Shown: positions 27,201-31,182, counted from the first letter of the stretch. The stretch is 64,000 bases of DNA from Phymorhynchus buccinoides (GCA_017654935.2 CM065713.1:14328458-14392457), one strand, 5' to 3'. Notes: generated from the sequence alone by a model not told the origin. Numbers and translations are program-made.

Positions 27201-27327
27201 GCTGTCCCCCCCCCCCCCGCACCCCCCACCCACTGAACAAGACTTCTGACGTTAGCTGAAAATCCGGGTGGAAGGATTTCTCGTCTGAAAAAATCTTCTT
27301 CTTTTTTTAACGGTAGTTTTTATGCCT

Positions 27328-27365
<38 letters not shown>

Positions 27366-30300
27366 TAGGTATGTGTGTGTGTGTGTGTGTGTGCATGTGT
27401 GTGTGTGGCGACGAAATTGGGGATCGACATTGACAGTGTGTGTGTGAGAGAGTGTGTCTGAAGTGTGTGTGTGCATGCATGCGCATGTGTATGTGCATGT
27501 GTGTATGTGAGTTGCCGTGATAAACGCTCCCGACAGCCAGAATCGAGAAATGAGTTGGTGACAAAATTGGGGATCGGCATCGACTGTGTGTGTGTGTCTG
27601 TGGCTGTCAATTTACTCATACCAAGCAGCAGGATTACTCCCTGCTCTTATCGACTTTTAACTGCCAAGGGATTTTTACGTGCGTAAAGTGCACGGAGCAG
27701 ACTAGCTTCAAGTCCCCTAACGAGGGACTCGACGTTCAGTTCTCTTCCCCCGTCGAACTTAGAAAGAAAGGGCGAGGCCGGGATTGGAACCCGGGTCACT
27801 CACGCAATTACAATTGGCAGGCGAACGTCTTAACCACTCTGCCACCTTCCTTTCTTGGTTGAGGAATGAGGTCCTGGGTGGACTTTGTTGTTTCCGCTGT
27901 AAAGTTGTTTCAGAGTGATGTCGTTCTGACGTCGGAAATAAGTACGACACAGCAATGATTAACCCTTTCGCCGCCAGCCATTTTTCAGCCCCCAAAAAAC
28001 ATTACACTTAACTGGGTAGAGAACAAAAACATATCTGCAATACTGGGAATACCTCTGTGACATGTATGACATTAGGCCTACCCTTACCTCCCGAAATTAA
28101 GAAAATAGGGTCTTTGGATAACAGGCCCTGATGTGATGCCTTTTAGTGACATGGGTGTTAAACCATTGTGGTGCATAAATGTGACATTGGCGGTGAAAGG
28201 GTCTTGCTTAATTTCGGGTGGGGTGGGGTTTTTTTGGGGGGGGGGGCTATTTTTGTTCCACCTTAATCTAAGAGATTTTTTAAAAACTTTTTTTAGATTT
28301 TTTTTCTCGATCGCTCAGACAGTTTCCTGTCAATTATGAGCGCAGATGCGTCATGCTGCCGTTATGCACCTAACTAAGAAATAGTTAGGCCCAGCAAGTC
28401 CGACTTCAGCTGGAGGAAATGTTTTTGAAAGTGTTTTTGTGAAAAAAAGGCAGCAGGAGAATGGACTGGTAAGGCAGAAAGATAGTAGATGACAGCAAGC
28501 AAAGGGAAAAGGCAGAGTTAAAGAGAGTGACAGATCAGAGGAAGTTACAAGCACAGAACTTCCAGAAGGTGGAGGAACTATTTATACAAAAGACCCGGTT
28601 TTAAAACTTTTAGTCATCATTGGGATCTCTGAAAATTGGTTGACATTGTCGGTTTGGAATCGGGCAGATTTCCTGCAAGAGCCGGGTGACGGGTCTCAGA
28701 GCGTGTCCCAGAAGCGCCTGGTGGCCATCTTGGTTCCCGTCTGCCTGGTGATCGTCGCCTTGGCGATCGTTGTCGGGGTGTTCGTCGTGCGCCACCGGCG
28801 GCTGCAGAGGTCGTTCCTGGCCTTCGCCAACTCGCACTACAACACGCGGTCCGGGACCACAACTTTCTCCAGCGATTTGGGTGAGTATGTATGTTGGTAT
28901 GATAGGTGGGGGGGGGGGGGGTAGTTATGGAAGGAGGAAGGGGAGAGAGAGGAGGTAGGTTGCAGAGGTCGTTCCTGACCTTCGCCAGTTCGATCCGTGA
29001 CCACCCCTTTCTCCCGTGATTTGGGTGAGTAGTGAGTGTGAGCGTGGTTTAGTCATGTGTGTTGAGAGATAGAGCGAGTGAGAGAGAGAGAGAGTGAGAG
29101 AATATGTGTGAGAGACAGACAGAGAAAGAGAGACTGGAGATTGTTCCAGGCCTTCGCCAATTCGCACTACAACACGCAATCCGGGACCACCACTTTCTCC
29201 AACGATTTGGGTGAGTGAGTGTGCATGATTTAGTCATGTCTGTTGAGAGATAGAGAGAGCGAGAGATAGAGAGAGAGAGAATATGTGTGAGAGACAGACA
29301 GAGAAAGAGAGACGAGATTGTTACTGGCCTTCGCCAATTCGGACCACAACAACGGGACCACCCCTTTCTCCCGTGATTTGGGTGAGTAGTGTGTGGTTTA
29401 GTCATGTGTGTTGAGAAATAGAGCGAGCGAGAGAGAGATAGAGCGAGCGAGAGAGAATATGCGTGAGAGACAGAGAAAGAGAGATTGGAGATTGTTCCTG
29501 GCCTTCGCCAATTTGCACTACAACAACGGGACCACCACTTTCTCCAGCGATTTGGGTGAGTGAGTGTGCGCATGGTTTAGTCATGTGTGTTGAGAGATAG
29601 AGCGAGCGAGAGAGAGAGTGAGAGAGAGAGAATATGTGTGAGAGACAGACAGAGAAAGAGAGACTGGAGATTGTTCCTGGCCTTCGCCAATTTGCACTAC
29701 AACAACGGGACCACCACTTTCTCCAGCGATTTGGGTGAGTGAGTGTGCGCATGGTTTAGTCATGTCTGTTGAGAGATAGAGCGAGCGAGAGAGAGAGAGT
29801 GAGAGAGAGAGAATATGTGTGAGAGACAGACAGAGAAAGAGAGACTGGAGATCGTTCCTGGCCTTCGCCAATTCGCACTACAACACGCTATCCGGGATTT
29901 ATTCATGTGTGTTGAGATATAGAGTGAGCGAGAGAGAGTGAGAGAGAGAATATGTGAGCCAGCACCACGAAATGGACATTTTAGTCGCTGGGCTAATTTT
30001 TCACAACAGGATTGCAAAGTCAAAAATCTCATTTTTTGGTCAATTTTGAGTTATGGGTATTTTTGTGTTCTCTAACATCTTATCTTTCATATTTATAAAG
30101 GACAATCTTTACTGTTGTCTCTAAATTATCCTATACGTGCTTTAAAACAGTTAGGTCAATGCATTTTCTTCAGCTAGGCTAGACTTTAGACTGTGTTTTC
30201 TCAAAATGGCCGACGCTCACCCTACTAACTTTAAATGCTCATAACTCTGGAACGGAAAAACGCGAAAGCCGATACGCGACGTTAAACTGAACTTCCATCC

Positions 30301-31148
30301 AACGGCAAAAAAAGATACAAGAAATGGTTCTGGTATCATTAAAAACAGATTTGTCTGGAAGTTTTCAGAAGTATGATTTTCTCAGAATTTTCGTGGTGCT
30401 GGGTCACATAATTATGTGTGAGAGACAGACAGAGAAAGAGAGACTGGAGATCGTTCCTACAACTCGAGATCCGGGATCACTTTCTCCAGCGATTTGGGCG
30501 AGTGGTGTGTGTGTGTTTGTGGGATGAGGGGGGAGGGAGGGACTAGTAAGTGGGGTGGAGGAGGGTGAGGAAGCTAGTATGTGTGTGTGTATGGGGATGG
30601 AGTCAGAGAGAGAGAGTTGGTAGGTTGCAGAGGTCGTTCTTGACCTTCGCCAATTTGCATTACAACACTCGATCTGGCACCATGATTTGATTGATTGATT
30701 GATTGATTTGTTTGATTTGGGTGAGTAGTGTGTGTATGATGAGATGGGGTGGGGGGTGGGGGTGAAGAGAAAGGGGAGGGTGTAGGCTACAGAGATCGTT
30801 CCTGGCCTGTATATATGTCTGTGTCTTTGTGTGAGAGAGAGAGACAGAGAGAGATAATAAAGAGAGAGAGAGAGAGAGATAAAGAGAGAGAGAGCGTTCG
30901 TTTGTCTCAAACAGACAACAATAAACCAAAGATTGCAAATTCTAATTCTCTCTTTTTCTTCCTCTCTTTTTCTCCCCCTCTCTCTCTCTCCCTCCCTCCC
31001 TCTCTCTCCCTCCCTCCATCTCTCTCCCTCCCTCTCTCTCACCCCCCTGTCTCTCTTCCTCCCTCTCTCTCTCTCTTTCTGTTCAACAGATGACGATGAG
31101 CCAATGATTCAAGGATTCTCAGATGACGAACCTCTGGTTTTGGCCTAA
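1897..31148 (+). CDS. SORL1: Sortilin-related receptor, 3' part of gene (13 exons)
   Basis: Joining exons 1897-2057, 4672-4775, 5842-5946, 7995-8226, 9186-9290, 11500-11588, 15199-15403, 15977-16089, 19874-20060, 23333-23439, 26479-26650, 28668-28880 and 31090-31148 gives one open frame of about 616 residues. It holds the end of one FN3 domain, five complete FN3 domains, one membrane span and a cytosolic tail, matching the end of SorLA (six FN3 domains). SorLA is a VPS10-family sorting receptor that moves cargo between Golgi, endosome and cell surface. The tail shows [15 protein letters not shown] (retromer-type sorting motif) and an acidic stretch ending DDEPLVLA, in the place of the GGA-binding terminus. 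Most introns between FN3 domains are phase 1. The VPS10, propeller, EGF and CR parts must lie upstream of the window. Introns are full of transposons and tandem arrays; several arrays copy the splice sites themselves. Confidence 0.93.
2196..2965 (+). mobile_element. SINE-like retroposon R1 (copy a), interrupted
   Basis: Matches the R1 family seen intact at 9411-9721: TTCTGGAAGTTCT, GCTTGTAGCTTCC, TTTGACTCTG, GGTCCATTCTCCTGCC, then after a break GAGACCAGTGAAAACTGAAAA. Two things disturb it: a pair of adjacent perfect palindromes at 2236-2320, and a TTAA-flanked MITE at 2438-2905 that splits its 3' part. R1 copies elsewhere show a (GAA)n tail. Confidence 0.6.
2438..2905. mobile_element. TTAA-flanked MITE (family F, copy 1)
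   Basis: TTAACGCACTCGGGACGAAT at the left and GGGAGTTAA at the right, with TTAA on both sides as in piggyBac-type insertion. It is inserted exactly inside R1 copy a: the R1 text runs CTCCTCC before it and TCAGAATGTGT after it. A copy in the opposite direction is at 32429-33028 (ATCCGGCTCATTCGTCCCGA at its end). Confidence 0.75.
2966..3718. other. Intron sequence, no gene seen
   Basis: A/T-rich intron of SORL1. It contains a C-rich patch near 3300 and short ORFs without recognisable content. No splice-flanked coding segment was found. Confidence 0.5.
3719..3863. mobile_element. Hairpin MITE (family P, copy 1)
   Basis: An almost perfect 145-bp palindrome. GGGCCCGTATTCACACTGAG at the left is mirrored by CTCAGTGTGAATACAGGCCC at the right, with internal ATCATCATGGTATCTCAGAA mirrored around 3790. 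A second member is at 37129-37281. Confidence 0.8.
3869..4181. mobile_element. TTAA-flanked MITE (family A, copy 1)
   Basis: TTAACCCTTTCACTGCCAAA at the left and GGCTGACAGTGAAAGGGTTAA at the right; TTAA at both ends. Internal landmarks of the family are ATGTCACTAAAAGGCATCAA, GGTAAGGATAGGCC-like text and CTACCCAGGTAA. This copy carries an extra block of about 65 bases (3983-4050) containing GGCCTTTCGGCCATGTGGGG, also found inside an unrelated MITE at 18615-18663. Family A has eight members here. Confidence 0.85.
4236..4320 (-). mobile_element. L2/SINE-like 3' tail with (ATT)n
   Basis: (AATAAT)n followed by TTTATAGAGCGCC and TCACGGCGCTTCACAATT is the reverse complement of a GCGCTATAAA...(ATT)n tail. 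The same tail type is seen at 5185-5270, 6133-6180, 38085-38160 and 61050-61130, and resembles the 3' end of the retrotransposon at 12340-14335. A CA-rich microsatellite follows at 4380-4450. Confidence 0.5.
4672..4775 (+). CDS. SORL1: SORL1 exon 2 in window: start of FN3 domain
   Basis: Acceptor GTTGTGTCGCAG before 4672; donor GTCAGT at 4776. Enters in phase 1 and leaves in phase 0, giving [35 protein letters not shown], the A-C strands of an FN3 domain with the typical LSW...P. The GTCAGT donor is preferred over GTAGGA four bases later because only it keeps frame with exon 3, giving YTVEV. The second half of this exon and its donor are repeated twice more just downstream. Confidence 0.85.
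4707..5130 (+). repeat. Tandem copies of exon 2 end plus donor and intron start
   Basis: The segment GATGCCAACGTGGTTCGACT ... TACACTGTCAGTAGG ... AAAAGCCCTAAATG occurs three times, starting at 4707, 4859 and 5018 (spacing 152 and 159). Copies 2 and 3 keep the donor GTCAGTAGG, but have longer C runs in the Pro region and no convincing acceptor in front. They are most likely non-coding duplicates of the exon-intron boundary. Confidence 0.9.
5185..5270 (+). mobile_element. L2/SINE-like 3' tail with (ATT)n
   Basis: AAAGCGCAAAGAGCTCCAGT, then TTGCGCTATGCAAGCAACC and (TTATTA)n. Very close to the tail at 61050-61130 (GCGCATAGAGCTCCACATTG). Confidence 0.55.
5398..5799. mobile_element. Inverted-repeat element with TA ends (family G-type, copy 1)
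   Basis: Starts TACCATAAAAACTGGACTGT and ends TTGTCCACATTTTACGGTA. The inside has TATAAGCCGCATCCCTTAAA and TTGACAGAATATTAGG, which reappear inverted in the element at 22301-23281. It is a non-autonomous DNA transposon without an ORF. Confidence 0.75.
5842..5946 (+). CDS. SORL1: SORL1 exon 3 in window: FN3 domain middle
   Basis: Acceptor GTCGTTGTTGCAG before 5842; donor GTACGG at 5947. Phase 0 to phase 0, 35 codons: [18 protein letters not shown], then [17 protein letters not shown]. The Y-x-F-K end joins directly to VRAISDEG in exon 4, forming the F and G strands of the second FN3 domain in the window. Confidence 0.9.
6133..6670 (-). repeat. L2/SINE-like tail and dispersed repeat
   Basis: Bases 6133-6180 are an inverted (ATT)n-TATATAGCGCC tail. 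Bases 6225-6320 (TACTTCATGAGGCAGCGCGA ... CTCAAATGGTATTCTTAAAC) are repeated at 17600-17690 with few changes, so this is a dispersed repeat of unknown type. No gene seen. Confidence 0.5.
6676..7226. repeat. (ACT)n microsatellite, about 550 bp
   Basis: Nearly uninterrupted ACT trinucleotide with a few CCA, ATT and GCT variants. All long poly-Thr, poly-Val and poly-Ser ORFs on both strands here come from this repeat. It lies in the intron between exons 3 and 4. Confidence 0.97.
7270..7815. repeat. CA-rich and CT-rich simple repeats
   Basis: Irregular (CA)n from 7285 to 7740 with ATGCATGC breaks, followed by a CT-rich tract to 7815. His/Thr-rich ORFs here are repeat artefacts. Confidence 0.9.
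7995..8226 (+). CDS. SORL1: SORL1 exon 4 in window: FN3 junction exon
   Basis: Acceptor TTCCTTCCACTTCAG before 7995; donor GTGAGT at 8227. Phase 0 in, phase 1 out. It completes one FN3 domain ([20 protein letters not shown]) and starts the next ([21 protein letters not shown] at the core position, then [10 protein letters not shown]). It therefore covers a domain border without an intron. Its donor region is repeated in tandem just downstream. Confidence 0.92.
8222..8520 (+). repeat. Three tandem copies of the exon 4 donor region
   Basis: A unit of about 100 bp containing (C/G)(A/G)TGTGAGTAATAATTT ... CACCATTTTTTTCAAGCTTT ... CCCAACGGTTTTCTTCT starts at the real donor (8222) and again at about 8331 and 8436. 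The second copy keeps GTGAGT; the third has TCAGTAATAAT. They are boundary duplications of the same kind as at exon 2. Confidence 0.85.
8521..9060. other. Intron with GC-rich dispersed repeat, no gene
   Basis: Bases 8700-9030 contain two related blocks (CCGAATCGCTTCAAATTTGC and CCGATTGCCTTCAAATTTGG) and end in CCCGGGCAAAGCCTGG. This looks like a decayed interspersed repeat. No splice-flanked coding segment is seen. Confidence 0.4.
9186..9290 (+). CDS. SORL1: SORL1 exon 5 in window: end of FN3 domain
   Basis: Acceptor TGTGTTTGTTTCAG before 9186; donor GTGCGT at 9291. Phase 1 in and out. Reads [20 protein letters not shown], then [15 protein letters not shown]: strands F and G of the third FN3 domain in the window. 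Confidence 0.9.
9309..9812. mobile_element. Inverted-repeat element with TA ends, carrying a nested SINE
   Basis: Left end TACTGCATTTTACGCACTAC, right end AAAGTAAAATACGGTA; inside are ATTATAAGGCGCACC and its inverted partner GCGTCGCCTTAT. It is split by the R1 retroposon at 9411-9721. The ends resemble those of the elements at 5398, 22301 and 36054. Confidence 0.7.
9411..9721 (+). mobile_element. SINE-like retroposon R1 (copy b) with perfect 12-bp target duplication
   Basis: Flanked by ATAGTTTCTTAC at 9399-9410 and again at 9722-9733, a perfect direct repeat. The 311-bp body starts CTCGTGTGGATGCCGGGGGG and ends AATGCAGAAGAAGAAGA, a (GAA)n tail. This proves a retroposed unit. I do not see convincing Pol III A and B boxes, so the source RNA is unknown. 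Other copies: 2196-2965, 28300-28605, 41575-41890, 42140-42450, 57465-57790, 57888-58120, 58912-59157. Confidence 0.85.
9843..10015 (+). mobile_element. tRNA-type SINE, 3' fragment
   Basis: GCTGAACGCCGAGTCCTT, AAAACAAGTCTGACCC, AAGTCGATAAGAGCAGGGAG and CTGCCTGGTGTGTA match the body of the fuller SINE at 59600-59995. The tRNA-like head is missing. Confidence 0.6.
10016..11084. other. Repeat-derived intron sequence, no gene
   Basis: Contains fragments such as GGCGCCCTCGTTTATAAGGC, which recall the GGCG-rich DNA transposons of this window, and the non-TIR block at 10510-10700. ORFs of 60-100 codons on both strands show no family resemblance. Confidence 0.35.
11085..11318 (-). mobile_element. 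tRNA-derived SINE (minus strand)
   Basis: On the minus strand the head reads GCCATGGCGTATTGGTTAGC (A-box-like TGGCGTATTGG) and, about 40 bases on, GGGTTCGAATCCC, a perfect B box. A non-tRNA body follows. The anticodon arm does not fold well enough to call a working tRNA. Confidence 0.65.
11500..11588 (+). CDS. SORL1: SORL1 exon 6 in window: start of FN3 domain
   Basis: Acceptor GTCCTGTATTTCTCAG before 11500; donor GTGAGT at 11589. Phase 1 in, phase 0 out: [30 protein letters not shown], the A-C strands of the fourth FN3 domain in the window. The donor runs directly into a TG microsatellite, so GTGAGTGTGGGTGG... forms both splice site and repeat start. Confidence 0.85.
11589..12340. repeat. 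TG-rich microsatellite/minisatellite
   Basis: Mixed (TG)n with a 60-80 bp higher-order unit containing GTCTGGGCGGGTAGTGTG. It begins at the exon 6 donor and ends where a 5'-truncated retrotransposon is joined. Confidence 0.95.
12341..14124 (+). CDS. Reverse transcriptase fragment of non-LTR retrotransposon
   Basis: About 595 codons without a stop. Order of motifs: [20 protein letters not shown] (RT1-2), [34 protein letters not shown] (motif A with its catalytic D), [20 protein letters not shown] (motif B), [10 protein letters not shown] (motif C; YADD at 13282-13293), and a C-terminal [15 protein letters not shown] with a final [10 protein letters not shown]. This pattern fits the CR1/L2 group of the Jockey superfamily. 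The upstream ATG of the frame falls in TG repeat and is not a real start; the endonuclease half is missing. Not part of SORL1. Activity cannot be judged, but it could not move by itself without the endonuclease. Confidence 0.9.
12341..14335 (+). mobile_element. 5'-truncated CR1/L2-like non-LTR retrotransposon
   Basis: The body starts abruptly in TG repeat and keeps an open reverse transcriptase frame to 14124, about 210 bases of 3' UTR, and a (TTG)n tail at 14306-14334 after GCGCCGTATAAATACTG. There is no endonuclease domain, so it is 5'-truncated. It sits in the sense direction between SORL1 exons 6 and 7. The intact frame suggests a fairly recent insertion. Confidence 0.88.
14336..14613. 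other. Intron remainder with short direct repeat, no gene
   Basis: Two copies of a roughly 60-base G-rich unit (GGGGGTCC...AGGGAGCTGCACAG.TTCAGGGTTAAGGG) at about 14413-14470 and 14480-14530. No gene content. Confidence 0.5.
14614..15143 (+). repeat. SORL1: Four tandem upstream copies of SORL1 exon 7 start (mini-exons)
   Basis: Units at 14614-14709, 14765-14854, 14910-14999 and 15054-15143 repeat the first 90 bases of exon 7, spaced about 145 bp. The last three are exactly 90 nt (30 codons, [13 protein letters not shown] ... [12 protein letters not shown]). Each has acceptor CTCCTTGCAG or TGTCCTTGCAG and possible donor GTGCTA right after CAG. The first copy ends in an in-frame TAG. The other three could be spliced in phase 0-0 and add 30 residues each to an FN3 domain, or be skipped. 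No way to tell from DNA. Confidence 0.85.
15199..15403 (+). CDS. SORL1: SORL1 exon 7 in window: end of FN3 domain
   Basis: Acceptor CTCCTTGCAG before 15199; donor GTTAGT at 15404. Phase 0 in, phase 1 out. Reads [20 protein letters not shown], then [20 protein letters not shown] and [13 protein letters not shown], completing the fourth FN3 domain. It is the only copy of the five that carries the whole exon, so it is the ancestral one. Confidence 0.92.
15404..15976. other. Intron with decayed tRNA-type SINE
   Basis: On the minus strand bases 15600-15660 read TTGATAGTTCATTGGTAGAG and, further, GGTCTGATTCTCGGC, which recall A and B boxes of a tRNA head. Degenerate; nothing coding. Confidence 0.35.
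15977..16089 (+). CDS. SORL1: SORL1 exon 8 in window: start of FN3 domain
   Basis: Acceptor TGTGTGTGTGTGTCAG before 15977; donor GTGAGT at 16090. Phase 1 in, phase 0 out: [41 protein letters not shown] and the following Pro are FN3 hallmarks; this starts the fifth FN3 domain in the window. A TG/TCTG microsatellite begins at the donor itself. Confidence 0.9.
16090..16722. repeat. (TG)n/(TCTG)n microsatellite
   Basis: About 630 bp of TG with TCTG interruptions, including a repeated ACATGCGTA block. Cys/Val-rich ORFs here are artefacts. Confidence 0.95.
16842..17244. mobile_element. TTAA-type MITE (family D, copy 1)
   Basis: Left end CTCATTCAAGTCGGTCCGGC, right end CGTTGCGATGAGTATGAGTTAA. The same element with clean TTAA at both ends is at 52632-53015, and an inverted, interrupted copy is at 46636-48722. 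No ORF. Confidence 0.75.
17245..18484. other. Intron made of old repeats, no gene
   Basis: Includes the dispersed repeat at 17600-17690 shared with 6225-6320, and from 17883 a TACCGTAATTCGCAGACTAT start that resembles the TA-flanked elements; its right end is probably cut by the MITE at 18485. No coding content. Confidence 0.4.
18485..18709. mobile_element. Palindromic MITE (family E, copy 2)
   Basis: CAGTGGAACCCCACTTATAA to GGTTCCACTG, TA on both sides. It carries a foreign block at 18615-18663 (GAAATAAGG, then TTTACGCCCTCTTCGGCC and TTTCGGCCATGTGGGG) next to a short duplication of GGGAGGGAGTC. Confidence 0.8.
18894..19070. mobile_element. Palindromic MITE (family E, copy 3)
   Basis: CAGTGGAAGCTCCCTTATAA to GGGAGGTTCCACTG followed by TA. 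Shorter than copy 1 but with the same folded-back structure. Confidence 0.8.
19204..19813 (+). mobile_element. Deleted hAT-like transposon with transposase zinc-finger remnant
   Basis: Ends are CAGGGTTCCCACTGTCC and GGGTGGGAACCCTG, a CAGGG-type inverted repeat usual for hAT elements; TTTAA flanks both ends. Inside, 19506-19712 reads [18 protein letters not shown] and [16 protein letters not shown], resembling the N-terminal zinc-finger start (W...C-x2-C) of some hAT-like transposases. Catalytic parts are missing, so it is non-autonomous. Confidence 0.7.
19506..19712 (+). pseudogene. N-terminal fragment of hAT-type transposase
   Basis: A 68-codon frame inside the CAGGG-flanked element. The stretch after [15 protein letters not shown] shows conserved W, a basic PRKAQCFVC knuckle and NLASMG, after which the frame ends at a stop. 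In intact relatives His residues completing the zinc finger follow this point. Judged as a remnant, not a gene. Confidence 0.55.
19874..20060 (+). CDS. SORL1: SORL1 exon 9 in window: end of FN3 domain
   Basis: Acceptor TTTTTTCTCTCTCAG before 19874; donor GTAAGT at 20061. Phase 0 in, phase 1 out. Reads [38 protein letters not shown] and [16 protein letters not shown], completing the fifth FN3 domain. Confidence 0.92.
20194..20430. mobile_element. TTAA MITE family A, inserted in another family A copy
   Basis: TTAACCCTTTCACCGCCAGC to GGTGGTGAAAGGGTTAA, in opposite orientation to its host. Removing it restores the family text GGTTTAACACCCATGTCAC. Confidence 0.88.
20586..20754. mobile_element. 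TTAA MITE family C
   Basis: TTAACGCCTTCGCTGCC to GGCAGCGAAGGGGTTAA, 169 bp, with internal inverted ACGTATA blocks (GACGTATATTTACGTC, GACGTATATATACGTC). Removing it restores TTAATGGTATTTTGG of the host. Confidence 0.85.
20799..22300. other. Intron with CA tract and SINE piece
   Basis: (CA)n at 21148-21232. Bases 21350-21600 carry a SINE piece: GGTTCGAACCTGGG, then TCAGATGAGACGATAAACCG, GTCCTGTGTGCCCATGCACT, TTAGCACACGTCAAA and CGCTCTCCAGGTGGGAGCAA. This central block resembles a domain I recall from mollusc SINEs. No gene. Confidence 0.55.
22301..23281. mobile_element. Inverted-repeat element with TA ends carrying a nested TTAA element
   Basis: TACCGTCAAATGCGGACTAT at the left and TATAGTCCAGTTTTGACGGTA at the right; internal GCGGCTTATA blocks at both ends. 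It is the same family as 5398-5799, in the other orientation. A TTAA-flanked element (22533-23054) is inserted in it. Confidence 0.78.
22533..23054 (-). mobile_element. Deleted piggyBac-like element with N-terminal transposase remnant
   Basis: TTAACCCTAATTGCGCCCTG at the left, CAGGGCGGAATGAGTTAA at the right; subterminal CCCGACAGTTTGTCGGGC and CCCGACAAATTGTCGGGC palindromes. On the minus strand an ORF starting at 22810 reads [20 protein letters not shown] and [18 protein letters not shown], an acidic Asp/Glu/Ser start of the type usual in piggyBac transposases. The catalytic domain is deleted. A source like this could supply enzyme for TTAA MITEs. Confidence 0.6.
23333..23439 (+). CDS. SORL1: SORL1 exon 10 in window: start of last FN3 domain
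   Basis: Acceptor TTGTTGTTTTTAG before 23333; donor GTGAGT at 23440. Phase 1 in, phase 0 out: [36 protein letters not shown], with the FN3 LTW...P core. First half of the sixth FN3 domain. Confidence 0.9.
23476..23721. mobile_element. TTAA MITE (family A, copy 4)
   Basis: TTAACCCTTTCATCGCCACT to CGTTGAAAGGATTAA; carries ATGTCACTGAAAGGCATCAA and GGTAAGGATAGG. Lies 36 bp after the exon 10 donor. Confidence 0.85.
23730..23935 (+). repeat. Dispersed repeat J, copy 1
   Basis: GAATTGTTCGGAAATAATTA, GGGGAGTAATTTCATGATGT and GATCTCGCCTAATTCAATCG reappear in reverse complement at 33745-33920. Type of element unknown. Confidence 0.6.
24164..26478 (+). repeat. SORL1: Tandem array of the exon 11 acceptor region (about 27 copies)
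   Basis: A unit of about 78-100 bp consisting of (C)TGTGTGCAG, GGCTACAACTT and (GATGAT)n, GACGATAATTATCGCTCAG, TATTAACCT repeats until it reaches the real acceptor CTGTGTGCAG and exon start GGCTACAACTTGACG. The unit therefore contains the 3' splice site and the first four codons (G-Y-N-F/L) of exon 11. The right half (25750-26478) is very uniform; the left half is more varied (CAGAGTTACAACTT). Confidence 0.92.
26479..26650 (+). CDS. SORL1: SORL1 exon 11 in window: end of last FN3 domain
   Basis: Acceptor GACCTCTGTGTGCAG before 26479; donor GTGAGT at 26651. Phase 0 in, phase 1 out: [20 protein letters not shown], then [28 protein letters not shown] is the FN3 F strand. Its acceptor lies at the end of a long array of acceptor copies, so which AG is used could vary, but only this one is followed by a full exon. 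Confidence 0.9.
26651..27324. other. Intron sequence, no gene
   Basis: Short TG run at 26690-26716. Bases 27050-27250 hold about three loose copies of a unit with CCCCCCCCGC, TGAACAAAACTTCTGATGTTAG and GGGTGGAAGGA. No coding signal. Confidence 0.5.
27325..27600. repeat. TG-rich repeats
   Basis: (TG)n at 27329-27410 and irregular TG to 27500, with the block GACGAAATTGGGGATCGACA repeated at 26660, 27408 and 27562. Confidence 0.85.
27601..27862 (-). mobile_element. tRNA-derived SINE (minus strand)
   Basis: On the minus strand AGGTGGCAGAGTGGTTAAGA (A box TGGCAGAGTGG) and GACCCGGGTTCCAATCCCGG (B box) stand about 50 bases apart, followed by GTTCGACGGGGGAAGAGAAC and GATAAGAGCAGGGAGTAATC, the same body as the plus-strand SINE at 59600-59995. 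Confidence 0.75.
27959..28201. mobile_element. TTAA MITE (family A, copy 5)
   Basis: TTAACCCTTTCGCCGCCAGC to GGCGGTGAAAGGG; right TTAA is changed to TCTT. Contains GATGCCTTTTAGTGACATGG. Confidence 0.82.
28300..28605 (-). mobile_element. SINE-like retroposon R1 (copy c)
   Basis: CGATCGCTCAGACAGTTTCC, GGCCCAGCAAGTCCGACTTC, GGCAGCAGGAGAATGGACTG and GAACTTCCAGAAGGTGGAGG are the reverse complement of the R1 text at 57465-57790. Confidence 0.75.
28668..28880 (+). CDS. SORL1: SORL1 exon 12 in window: membrane span and FANSHY tail
   Basis: Acceptor TTGGAATCGGGCAG before 28668; donor GTGAGT at 28881. Phase 1 in and out. Reads [16 protein letters not shown], the membrane span [20 protein letters not shown] then VFVV, the stop-transfer RHRRLQRS and [26 protein letters not shown] is the retromer-type sorting motif of SorLA, preserved exactly. 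The acceptor pyrimidine tract is weak. The 3' part of this exon with its donor is repeated several times downstream. Confidence 0.93.
28962..30740 (+). repeat. SORL1: Tandem copies of the exon 12 end with donor
   Basis: Units of about 175 bp contain (G)TTCCTGGCCTTCGCCAA(T/C), ACTACAACA, GGGACCACCACTTTCTCC and GATTTGGGTGAGT, then GAGA-rich spacer with TATGTGTGAGAGACAGACAG. Donor copies GATTTGGGTGAGT lie near 29019, 29201, 29373, 29550, 29729 and 30714, with GATTTGGGCGAGT near 30490. Some keep frame (AFANSHYNT in the copy at 29153; AFANLHYNN in that at 29678); others have stops. No strong acceptor precedes most of them. A transposon interrupts the array at 29954-30407. Confidence 0.9.
29954..30407. 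mobile_element. Inverted-repeat element inside the exon 12 array
   Basis: 16-bp ends GTGAGCCAGCACCACG and CGTGGTGCTGGGTCAC (one mismatch when paired). The 454-bp inside is A/T-rich and unrelated to the array. Flanking text on both sides is the array spacer GAGAATATGTG, so it landed after the array had formed. Confidence 0.75.
30775..31080. repeat. GA- and CT-rich tracts before last SORL1 exon
   Basis: (GA)n from 30828 to 30895, then a CT/CCT pyrimidine tract from 30950 to 31080 which forms an unusually long polypyrimidine stretch in front of the last acceptor. Confidence 0.85.
31090..31148 (+). CDS. SORL1: SORL1 last exon: acidic tail end
   Basis: Acceptor TTTCTGTTCAACAG before 31090; enters in phase 1. 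Reads [19 protein letters not shown] and stop TAA at 31146-31148. In human SorLA this end is DEDAPMITGFSDDVPMVIA; the acidic cluster and the DD-x-P-hydrophobic terminus bind AP-1 and GGA adaptors. The strong match settles the identity of the gene. Confidence 0.95.
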
Positions 31149-31182
31149 ACAAGAAAATGAACTCAGATGGCAGGGGGTACTG

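Noticed and set aside
28650..28862. Minus-strand ORFs opposite the membrane-span exon
   Set aside because: Antisense of SORL1 exon 12, which is supported by phase, membrane span and tail motif.
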